From UBA5436 sp964346085 (GTDB lineage Bacteria > Bacillota > Clostridia > Saccharofermentanales > DTU023): 7,502 nucleotides of DNA. This document shows positions 1 to 5,570 of this stretch, in pieces; position 1 is the stretch's first letter, and each line of letters opens with the position of its first letter. The notes beneath the pieces were generated by a model that saw only the letters and a program-made list of their open reading frames with translations, made no database searches and was not told where the DNA came from. The stretch covers positions 1 to 7,502 of the forward strand of contig CAYFSZ010000072.1 of assembly GCA_964346085.1 (NCBI GenBank), read 5' to 3'. A program made the translations under genes and the position numbers.

Positions 1-1
1 T

Positions 2-82
2 GCTACATCTCGATGGACGGAATATAGGGAAATAGTTTCTTTTTCCGTCCCTTATGATCATTTGATACCCGCTGAAACCTGA
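2..82 (+). CDS. Possible C-terminal end of an unidentified upstream protein (partial)
   Basis: One plus-strand frame is open from the left edge to a TGA at 80-82 and gives 26 residues ending in VPYDHLIPAET. The composition (aromatic, acidic and hydrophobic residues mixed) looks like a real protein end, and the orientation matches thiT downstream. I do not recognise the family and assign no function. The evidence is weak: 26 open codons occur by chance fairly often, a minus-strand frame is also open here, and the same bases carry a perfect 8-bp inverted repeat that could belong to a structured non-coding region instead. No canonical terminator follows the stop. Confidence 0.35.
   Translation, partial: ATSRWTEYREIVSFSVPYDHLIPAET
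15..50. repeat. Perfect 8-bp inverted repeat, potential stem-loop
   Basis: GGACGGAA at 15-22 is exactly complementary to TTCCGTCC at 43-50. The 20-base loop can form a smaller inner hairpin (GAAA 29-32 with TTTC 36-39). No T-run follows on either strand, so it is not a standard intrinsic terminator. Its role is unknown. Confidence 0.5.
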
Positions 83-111
83 CATTTGACGAAATTTTCA
101 AATAAACGGGT
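67..111. repeat. Nested inverted repeats, possible stem-loop
   Basis: ACCCG at 67-71 can pair with CGGGT at 107-111, and inside it ATTTGA at 84-89 pairs perfectly with TCAAAT at 98-103. A further outer pairing, GCTAC 2-6 with GTAGC 117-121, would enclose this and the 15-50 hairpin and is followed by a short T-stretch (122-126). The individual stems are short and could be chance. I recognise no known RNA family in it. Confidence 0.3.
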
Positions 112-159
112 TAAAACGTAGCTTTTTGTTACACTCTCAATGACATCGATATTTTCTCT

Positions 160-188
160 TTGACAAAAACAGCTTATAAGCTTAACCT
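160..188 (+). promoter_or_regulatory. Candidate sigma-A promoter for the TPP leader and thiT
   Basis: A perfect -35 box TTGACA lies at 160-165. A spacer of exactly 17 bases is followed by TAACCT at 183-188, which keeps the TA and final T of a -10 box but is otherwise weak. The predicted start near 195 lies just upstream of the riboswitch aptamer (from about 205), as expected for a leader of this kind. Confidence 0.6.
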
Positions 189-204
189 AAGTGTGTAATA
201 TTAA

Positions 205-285
205 TTACGAACGAGGGGTGCTCGAAGGAGCTGAGAACAGACCCTTATTATCGGATCAAGTTAAGACTTGCGTCGAGATGTTCTT
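205..285 (+). promoter_or_regulatory. TPP (thiamine pyrophosphate) riboswitch aptamer, THI element
   Basis: The order and spacing of conserved THI-box elements are present. GGGGT 215-219 pairs with ACCC 241-244 (P2). GCTC 220-223 pairs with GAGC 228-231 (P3), running into the conserved CTGAGA at 231-236. On the other arm TCG 251-253 pairs with CGA 274-276 (P4), flanking the conserved GGATC 253-257, and CAAG 257-260 pairs with CTTG 267-270 (P5), followed by GCG at 270-272. The closing stem P1 appears to be GAAC 209-212 with GTTC 280-283. P4 and P5 differ from the commonest sequence (CCT/AGG and CTGG/CCAG) yet keep complementarity, which supports a real RNA fold. The aptamer binds TPP, and in Firmicutes it normally represses the downstream gene when TPP is abundant. 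Here the downstream gene is a thiamine transporter component. Confidence 0.93.
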
Positions 286-294
286 CTTTCTCCC

Positions 295-325
295 CTCTCA
301 TTCGTATAGAAATGGGAGTTTTTTT
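295..325 (+). terminator. Riboswitch expression platform: intrinsic terminator overlapping the thiT ribosome binding site
   Basis: CTCTCATT at 295-302 pairs with AATGGGAG at 311-318 (8 bp with one G-T wobble, 8-base loop). It is followed by seven T residues at 319-325, immediately before the thiT ATG at 326. An alternative pairing uses CTCCC 290-294 with the same GGGAG. The hairpin fits an intrinsic terminator controlled by the upstream TPP aptamer. GAGA at 275-278, part of the 3' side of the aptamer, could pair with TCTC 296-299 as a short anti-terminator, but that is inference. Confidence 0.82.
314..318 (+). promoter_or_regulatory. thiT ribosome binding site (GGGAG) embedded in the terminator stem
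   Basis: GGGAG ends 7 bases before the ATG at 326, an ideal distance, and fixes this ATG as the start rather than the in-frame GTG at 191. The site is entirely within the 3' arm of the hairpin, so folding would hide it from ribosomes as well as end transcription. Confidence 0.75.
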
Positions 326-898
326 ATGAAAAATGTTCAACTAAGAAAGTTAATCGAAATTGCAATTTTTGCGGCTTTGGCTTTGATTTTTGATTTGTTT
401 ATTCCGTCTATTAGCGATGCAGTCAAAATCAGCTTTAAAATGTTGCCGATTATTGTTCTCGCTTTGCGTTGGGGACTTGGAGCTGGTTTAACCGGCGGTC
501 TTATTTGGGGATTATTGCAAATTGCCATTGGTGAAGCGGTAATTGTCGGCCCTGTTCAAGTAATTATTGAATATGTTTTTGCTTTTGCAGCAGTTGGGGT
601 TGCTGGGATCTTTTCAAATACGGTTCAAAATCAATTAAATGCAAAATATCCAAAGCTAATTAATGTTGCAATGACAGCTTCTGTTGCGGCTGCCCTAGGT
701 TCTTTAGCTAGATATATTTTCCACTTCATTGCGGGTTTTATTTTCTGGGGTCAATATGCACCGGAAGGACAATCACCTGTCATTTATTCTTTATCAGTAA
801 ACGGACTTGCTTTCATCACAGAAGCCGTGACATGTATTGTGATTCTTTGGTTAATGATTCCAACTTATAAATTGACTTTATTGAATAAAAATCGTTAG
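326..898 (+). CDS. thiT: ThiT, thiamine-binding S-component of an ECF transporter
   Basis: ThiT is the membrane substrate-binding subunit that captures thiamine outside the cell and works with the shared EcfA/EcfA'/EcfT energising module, which is not in this window. The 190-residue protein has the family's usual length and about six hydrophobic segments. The region ARYIFHFIAGFIFWGQYAP (128-146) and the following YSLSVNG (154-160) are hallmark ThiT sequence. Compared from memory with the Lactococcus lactis structure, the thiamine-contacting Glu-Tyr, His, Trp, Tyr and Asn correspond to E82-Y83, H133, W141, Y154 and N159. The start at 326 is chosen because it has an ideal GGGAG site; the longer frame from GTG 191 would translate the riboswitch itself. 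Expression is expected to be switched off by TPP through the leader. The gene is monocistronic, ending at a strong terminator about 25 bases past its stop. Confidence 0.95.
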   Translation: MKNVQLRKLIEIAIFAALALIFDLFIPSISDAVKISFKMLPIIVLALRWGLGAGLTGGLIWGLLQIAIGEAVIVGPVQVIIEYVFAFAAVGVAGIFSNTVQNQLNAKYPKLINVAMTASVAAALGSLARYIFHFIAGFIFWGQYAPEGQSPVIYSLSVNGLAFITEAVTCIVILWLMIPTYKLTLLNKNR

Positions 899-923
899 TC
901 GAAATTGTCACTTTCACAAAGAT

Positions 924-955
924 AAAAACTCCTCTTGTCAAAAAGAGGAGTTTTT
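924..955. terminator. Bidirectional intrinsic terminator between thiT and the nuclease gene
   Basis: ACTCCTCTT at 928-936 pairs perfectly with AAGAGGAGT at 943-951 around a 6-base loop (937-942), with an A-run before it and a T-run (951-957) after it. The stem extends through A-T pairs. Read on the plus strand it ends thiT. Read on the minus strand it gives the same stem followed by TTTTTATC and ends the nuclease-containing transcript. The T-run overlaps the TAA stop of the nuclease gene (956-958). Confidence 0.93.
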
Positions 956-1489
956 TTAATTCTCTTTCCAAATTCCAACACCATTATTTCGTGCTTTCTC
1001 CATTGCCGCCTCGAAACGATCCGCATATTTCACATTCGGTGGGACTGTGTCCAAAATTGCCCAGCCATCTTCCACGACCATTTCATTAAAAAGTTTATTG
1101 TCAACCCAAACATATCCTAGAACTCTTCCGTAACGGTCAAATAAACCTGCATCAAATTCAATCGCAACTTCTTTTTCCAACAAGACATCGCTCGTAAAAG
1201 CAGAAGCCATCTCCCCCAACTCAGAATTTTTCGAATCATCGGGATGTACTGATTCTGGTGCGTCAATCCCAATTAGTCGAATTCGATATTCCTTCCCTGC
1301 TTCAAACGAAGGATACTTCTCATTTTCTGATAAAACAACGAAATCCATCGTATCTCCGTCAACGACATCTACTATCTTTGCCTGTAAAAACTCTACAGGC
1401 TCGTCTTTTTTGTCCATCACAAAAAAGAAAGCCACAAGCAAAATCAAGAGAAATATCAACCAAAGTATAACTCGAGAAAAACGTCTCAT
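956..1489 (-). CDS. Membrane-anchored thermonuclease-like protein (SNase domain)
   Basis: This is a member of the staphylococcal nuclease (TNase) family: calcium-dependent hydrolysis of DNA and RNA outside the membrane. From the ATG at 1489 it is 177 residues. There is a basic N-terminus, one hydrophobic segment at about 7-26 (signal anchor or uncleaved signal, no lipobox cysteine), then the nuclease domain from about 36. The VVDGDT motif carries the metal-binding Asp (D46). RLIGIDAPES carries the equivalents of Arg35, Asp40 and Glu43 (R71, D76, E79), and DRYGRVLGY carries the equivalent of Arg87 (R122). The domain ends with the usual GVGIW. All catalytic positions are intact, so activity is expected. 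The ATG overlaps the TGA of the ABC gene by one base (TGATG), indicating translational coupling; a GTG one codon upstream (1492) is the alternative start. The substrate could be environmental nucleic acid; a link to the ABC protein is inference. Confidence 0.93.
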   Translation of the reverse strand: MRRFSRVILWLIFLLILLVAFFFVMDKKDEPVEFLQAKIVDVVDGDTMDFVVLSENEKYPSFEAGKEYRIRLIGIDAPESVHPDDSKNSELGEMASAFTSDVLLEKEVAIEFDAGLFDRYGRVLGYVWVDNKLFNEMVVEDGWAILDTVPPNVKYADRFEAAMEKARNNGVGIWKEN

Positions 1490-4488
1490 CACTCAACTCG
1501 CAATGCTTCAACTGGATCTTTTTTCGCTGCGCTTTTTGCAGGAATCAAACCAGAGATTAATGTCAAGAACATGCTCATTAAGATTAAACCAATTGCCACT
1601 GGTAGTGTGAGTACGGCTTTCAGATTCGGAATATTCGTTAATTTTTCTAAAATAATATTGATTGGAATGGTCATGAGCCAAGTGATGACAACACCGAACA
1701 GACCAGCGACGAATCCGATAATGACGGTTTCGACATTGAACATATTGGATATGTTACGCTTGGAAGCACCGATGGCACGTAGGATTCCAATTTCTTTGGT
1801 TCTTTCTTGTACGGAAATCAGCGTGATGACAGCAATCATGATAGAAGAAACGATTAATGACACAGCGACGAATGCAATCAAGACATACGTCACGGCATTG
1901 ATGATGGATGTAATCGAGCTCATCATGATGCCGATATAGTCGACATATTTGATTTGTTGTAATTCGTCAACGCCTTCATTATAGTCAGCGATTGCTTTTT
2001 CAATGACATCCTTACTGTCGAACGTGTTTGCATATAAATTAATGGCAGATGGATTTTCTAAATCGATATAGCCTAGCTTTTTCAAATTATCTGCATAGGT
2101 TGCCTCTGAAAAAACAAGTACCTCATCATAATAAATTGCCATGTTTTCATCGCTGAACTCGGTCATTTCAGAATCTAGCATTTCTGCTAATTGTTCAGGT
2201 GGAATTTCAGCTAATGCCGCTTGTTGAGATGCTGCATATTGCATTTTGATTTGTTCGGTTAAGAGTATTGTGTAATATTCTTCGAACTCATCTTCATTCA
2301 AATCATCAATGTAATTTTTGACATCTGCTTCTGGCATGCCTGTTTGTCCGGTAAAAGCCTCAATCATCTGCTCTTTTTTCTGTTCATCAGTCACATCTTG
2401 CATTTGCTCAGCAAGCATTTGATCCAAAACTTCCTGCGAAGGAATGCTTTTAATTTTCACATAATTTTCTGCTTTTTCCTCTACGTTTAGCTTAGAGAGA
2501 TAATCTTTGAAAGCTACAACTTTTTCTGTTTCGGTCAAGTTACCTGTATTTTCTCTAAATGGCAAGCCATTGAAAACATCAACCCCTGGATTGTCCAATT
2601 GTTTTTGCACTGACTGTGCAGATTGCATTTCGTTGATGACATGTTCTGTCAAAGCATGTGTATAAGCGATGGATCCATTTAAAACGGTTGAAACTGAATC
2701 TTCATTTTTTCGAACAATCCCACTTACCTTCAAAGGCAAAGCATTATCGTATAAATAATTGATTCCTGTTTCAGAATTGCGCAAATCATTGAGAAAACCT
2801 GTTTGATCGTCAAGTGAAAACAAATCTGAATTTAGCACAATACGAAAATCCATATCATGAATCGTTTCATAAGACCATTGGCTATCCGTCGGTTTGATTT
2901 CAGTTTTGTTCACGGCTGCTTCAGCCAAACTATCGATTTCTTCTTTTGGTTTCAGACCGAGCGCATACAAAGTCATATCATCAATTTCATTGTTCTCATC
3001 GACAATCAACAAAATATCATCATAAGAGGCAGGCCAATTTCCAAAGACTAAATCATATTGTTTTTTGACAACTGGATTGACCAATTCACCATGTAAACCG
3101 GGGATAATCTCATCCCAAAGATTCGAGTTGCCACCCATCGAGGCTGAAGGCATAGGCAATTGCAAAGCTCCCATCGAAGATGGATTGCTAAAATCTTGTC
3201 TTTCAATTCCAAAATGTTCACGCATTAAATCGGTGAGCAATTGTTGCGAGTCTGCGATACGAATCGAACCGTCGACATTTTTTGTGTAGATGTTCATGTC
3301 TAAATCATAGCTGTACTCGATACTCGTCAAACTATCATGCAATGCACTTTCAGGCTTATCCACTTCAGCTTTGAGATATTCATTGAAAGCAAATAAATCG
3401 TTCTCTTGTGTCTCGATGGAATTGTAAGCCTCCACCATATCGTAGAACATATTCTTTTGATAAATTTCATCTTTGGCATGCGTCACTTCTTCTTCATTAT
3501 TTTGTCCCATGAAGGTTGAAAGCAAACTGCTCATATCGATGGTTTCAGCTTCTATCGTTAAAGGATAAGATGATAAGGCATCCTCTTGTACTTCATTGAT
3601 ATAGGTGTTCATTCCCTGCGAAATTGCGTTGATTAATGCTATACCAATAATACCGATTGATCCTGCAAAAGCTGTCAACGTCGTTCTTCCTTTTTTAGAA
3701 AAAAGATTACGCAAAGAAAGTCCAAATGAGGTCCATAAGGACATCGATGGTTTGCGATTTTTTCGAGATTTTTTATCTACTTCTCGTTGTGCATGCTGCT
3801 CCTCTTCCTTCGCGTAAGGATTGGAATCTGAAATCAATTTCCCATCGAGCATTTCCACGATACGGTTTGAATATTCTTTGGCTAAATTAGGATTATGTGT
3901 CACCATAATGACCAATTTTTCTTTGGCGATTTCTTTGAGAATATCCATGACCTGCACACTGGTTTTACTATCCAAAGCGCCTGTCGGTTCATCCGCTAAA
4001 ATAATATCCGGATCATTAACAATGGCACGAGCAATCGCTACCCTTTGCATTTGTCCACCAGATAATTGATTCGGTCGTTTGGAAATTTGATCAGCTAAGC
4101 CAACTTTGTTTAAAGCCTCAATTGCTCTCTGTTTACGTTCGCTCTTACCGACTCCGGACAAAGTCAAAGCCAACTCCACATTTTTCAAAACGGTTTGATG
4201 AGGAATTAAATGATAACTTTGGAATACAAAGCCCACGGAATGGTTACGATAGGTATCCCAATCTCGGTTTTTGAAATGTTTGGTTGATTGTCCATTGATA
4301 ACTAAGTCCCCAGTTGTGTATTGATCAAGCCCTCCAATAATATTGAGCATGGTGGTTTTTCCACAACCTGAAGGTCCTAATATCGAGACAAATTCATTTT
4401 TACGAAATTGAATAGAAACGCCACGAAGTGCTTCCACTTCTTCCGTTCCCATTTTGTATGTTTTTGTAATATCTTTTAATGCAAGCAT
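1489..4488 (-). CDS. MacB-like ABC transporter: ATPase fused to FtsX-type permease with very large external domain
   Basis: A 999-residue single-chain protein. Residues 1-220 are an ABC ATPase of the LolD/MacB type: Walker A GPSGCGKT (38-45), Q-loop Q90, signature LSGGQ (142-146), Walker B IILADEP (162-168), switch His198. A charged linker (about 222-250) leads to transmembrane segment 1 (about 272-290), then roughly 570 external residues, then three transmembrane segments near 865-893, 920-945 and 959-982. The C-terminal part has the FtsX-family features ERTKEIGILRAIGASKR (895-911) and AKKDPVEALR at the end. This 4-helix topology is that of MacB-like machines, which transmit ATPase motion across the membrane and often export peptides or lipoproteins or give antimicrobial resistance. 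The external domain is more than twice MacB's and rich in Asp/Glu. The substrate cannot be told from sequence. It starts 2 bases after the rhodanese stop with only a weak upstream GAGA, so translation is probably coupled. The frame is intact throughout. Confidence 0.92.
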   Translation of the reverse strand: MLALKDITKTYKMGTEEVEALRGVSIQFRKNEFVSILGPSGCGKTTMLNIIGGLDQYTTGDLVINGQSTKHFKNRDWDTYRNHSVGFVFQSYHLIPHQTVLKNVELALTLSGVGKSERKQRAIEALNKVGLADQISKRPNQLSGGQMQRVAIARAIVNDPDIILADEPTGALDSKTSVQVMDILKEIAKEKLVIMVTHNPNLAKEYSNRIVEMLDGKLISDSNPYAKEEEQHAQREVDKKSRKNRKPSMSLWTSFGLSLRNLFSKKGRTTLTAFAGSIGIIGIALINAISQGMNTYINEVQEDALSSYPLTIEAETIDMSSLLSTFMGQNNEEEVTHAKDEIYQKNMFYDMVEAYNSIETQENDLFAFNEYLKAEVDKPESALHDSLTSIEYSYDLDMNIYTKNVDGSIRIADSQQLLTDLMREHFGIERQDFSNPSSMGALQLPMPSASMGGNSNLWDEIIPGLHGELVNPVVKKQYDLVFGNWPASYDDILLIVDENNEIDDMTLYALGLKPKEEIDSLAEAAVNKTEIKPTDSQWSYETIHDMDFRIVLNSDLFSLDDQTGFLNDLRNSETGINYLYDNALPLKVSGIVRKNEDSVSTVLNGSIAYTHALTEHVINEMQSAQSVQKQLDNPGVDVFNGLPFRENTGNLTETEKVVAFKDYLSKLNVEEKAENYVKIKSIPSQEVLDQMLAEQMQDVTDEQKKEQMIEAFTGQTGMPEADVKNYIDDLNEDEFEEYYTILLTEQIKMQYAASQQAALAEIPPEQLAEMLDSEMTEFSDENMAIYYDEVLVFSEATYADNLKKLGYIDLENPSAINLYANTFDSKDVIEKAIADYNEGVDELQQIKYVDYIGIMMSSITSIINAVTYVLIAFVAVSLIVSSIMIAVITLISVQERTKEIGILRAIGASKRNISNMFNVETVIIGFVAGLFGVVITWLMTIPINIILEKLTNIPNLKAVLTLPVAIGLILMSMFLTLISGLIPAKSAAKKDPVEALRVE

Positions 4489-4490
4489 GC

Positions 4491-4799
4491 TTATCTCATA
4501 TAATCTGCGATGCCGCCAATATTGATGACATGGGTGAAGCCAAGTTGTTCAAGGATATCTTTCGCCATCTCGCTTCTACCGCCGCTCAGGCAATGCACAA
4601 AAATTGGCGTTTCTTTATTTTGAATCATTTGTTCTGCTTTTGTGATTTGGTTAAGAGGAATGTGCATCACATCTTCAAGATGAATTTCATCATATTCTTC
4701 TTGCGTGCGTACATCGAGAATGATTGCATCTTCAGTATTTCTTGCTTCTTCTACATATTCATTAAATGTTTTTCCTCTATTCATAAAAAAACCTTTCAT
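4491..4799 (-). CDS. Single-domain rhodanese (sulfurtransferase-like)
   Basis: Rhodanese domains move sulfane sulfur through a persulfide on an active-site cysteine. This 102-residue protein is one complete domain: the LDVRTQEEYDEIHL stretch (28-41) is the conserved LDVR...EY..GH-type segment, HIPL (46-49) follows, and the active-site loop is HCLSGGRS with Cys70 and Arg75. It ends with the typical NIGGIADY. No signal peptide is evident, so it is probably cytoplasmic. The start at 4799 has a good AGGAG (4809-4813) at 9 bases; the internal Met6 lacks one. The gene is 74 bases downstream of ktrA and 2 bases upstream of the ABC gene. Small rhodaneses often sit in unrelated operons, so the physiological sulfur acceptor is unknown and a link to the ABC protein is not shown. 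Confidence 0.92.
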   Translation of the reverse strand: MKGFFMNRGKTFNEYVEEARNTEDAIILDVRTQEEYDEIHLEDVMHIPLNQITKAEQMIQNKETPIFVHCLSGGRSEMAKDILEQLGFTHVINIGGIADYMR

Positions 4800-4808
4800 T
4801 ATTCTTTT

Positions 4809-4813
4809 CTCCT
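4809..4813 (-). promoter_or_regulatory. Ribosome binding site of the rhodanese gene (AGGAG)
   Basis: On the minus strand the sequence AAAAGGAGA lies 9 bases before the ATG at 4799. It is the strongest Shine-Dalgarno in the rhodanese-ABC-nuclease group, whose other two genes have only weak sites and overlapping or adjacent starts. This suggests that ribosomes enter here for the whole group. Confidence 0.7.
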
Positions 4814-4847
4814 TTTCTCTGAATTAATCTGTGTTGAACGGTTTTGA

Positions 4848-4869
4848 GTTCCGCGCAGTCTTGCACAGG
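4848..4869. repeat. GC-rich stem-loop between ktrA and the rhodanese gene
   Basis: On the minus strand CC-T-GTGCA pairs with TGCGC-GG around the loop AGAC, giving seven pairs with one bulged T and one G-T pair. No T-run follows it in the direction of transcription, so it is unlikely to be a full terminator. It may act as a processing or stability element between the potassium genes and the rhodanese group, or be chance. Confidence 0.4.
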
Positions 4870-4873
4870 TTCA

Positions 4874-5521
4874 TTATTTTTGTATCGATTCTATTGATTG
4901 AACTGTTCCGATGCTGATAAGCAAATCATCTTTTTGTAATTTTGTAGAACCAACGTTTTCGAGAATCATTTCTTCATTACGTTTAATCGCCACAACATTG
5001 ACATGATGAACATTACGGAAATCCATTTCTTGCAGCGTTTTCCCTACCCAATTCGAATGTACGTTCAATTCGAGCATTGAATAACGATCACTCAAGCGAA
5101 TATACTCAATTATATTCTTCCCAGTAATACTTCTTGCGAGGCGTTCACCCATATCAATTTCAGGGAAAATGATTTGATCAGCACCTAGTTTTTCTAGAAT
5201 TCTAGCTTGCATCATCGTTGAAGCTTTCGCAATGACTCTTGGAATACCTGCGTCTTTTGCAACCATCGTTGAAATGATGGAGGATTCTAAATCTGAACCA
5301 ATTGCAATGACGCCAATATCAAAATTTGAAAGTCCGAGTTCTTTGACTGCATTTTCATCAGCCAAGTCACATTGAATAGCCGTGGTAACATGATTGGCAA
5401 TTTCTTGAATTTTTTCGAAATTTTGATCGATTATCATCACTTCAACATCTTCTTGAAAAAGTTCTTCTGCTAATGCTGTTCCAAAACGTCCTGCACCAAA
5501 AACAACTACATTCTTTTCCAT
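4874..5521 (-). CDS. ktrA: KtrA/KtrC-type RCK subunit gating potassium uptake
   Basis: This is the cytoplasmic regulatory subunit that forms an octameric ring on KtrB and opens or closes it in response to ATP/ADP binding. It has 215 residues, close to the roughly 220 of Bacillus KtrA. The N-terminal RCK_N Rossmann domain has the dinucleotide motif GAGRFG (9-14), and Asp32 ends the second strand and should contact the nucleotide ribose. FPEIDMGERLA (119-129) matches the KtrA HPEKDMG segment, with E121 at the position of the regulatory Glu125 as I recall it. Residues about 137-212 form the RCK_C domain, which in some relatives binds cyclic di-AMP. The gene lies 47 bases after the ktrB stop in the same direction, and the start has a modest purine-rich AAAGAGAA. 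The paralogue KtrC has the same architecture and cannot be excluded, but pairing with ktrB supports this name. Confidence 0.93.
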   Translation of the reverse strand: MEKNVVVFGAGRFGTALAEELFQEDVEVMIIDQNFEKIQEIANHVTTAIQCDLADENAVKELGLSNFDIGVIAIGSDLESSIISTMVAKDAGIPRVIAKASTMMQARILEKLGADQIIFPEIDMGERLARSITGKNIIEYIRLSDRYSMLELNVHSNWVGKTLQEMDFRNVHHVNVVAIKRNEEMILENVGSTKLQKDDLLISIGTVQSIESIQK

Positions 5522-5570
5522 AATTTTCTCTTTCTATAATTTTATATCTATGTTTCTTCTCACTTACGCT

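Noticed and set aside
1..85. Minus-strand open frame starting at an ATG at 85 and leaving the left edge
   Set aside because: No Shine-Dalgarno or promoter precedes the ATG, and it competes with a plus-strand frame of similar length; neither can be settled without more sequence to the left.
1..190. tRNA, T-box, SRP RNA, 6S RNA or tmRNA in the left-hand structured region
   Set aside because: None of the conserved motifs of these families that I know could be found there.
191..325. In-frame 45-codon extension of thiT starting at GTG 191
   Set aside because: It would translate the TPP aptamer and terminator hairpin, has no ribosome site, and the ATG at 326 has an ideal GGGAG and gives the family's normal length.
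1571..1939. Plus-strand open frame opposite the ABC permease C-terminus
   Set aside because: It is a Met/Thr/Ile-rich shadow of the transmembrane coding sequence, without a ribosome site or known domain.
4479..4847. Plus-strand open frame opposite the rhodanese gene
   Set aside because: It is antisense to a clear rhodanese with an intact active site; the translation is Cys- and Phe-rich with no family features.
4848..4869. Stem-loop after ktrA considered as an intrinsic terminator
   Set aside because: No T-run follows in the direction of transcription; T-rich sequence is present only on the other side, where no gene needs terminating.
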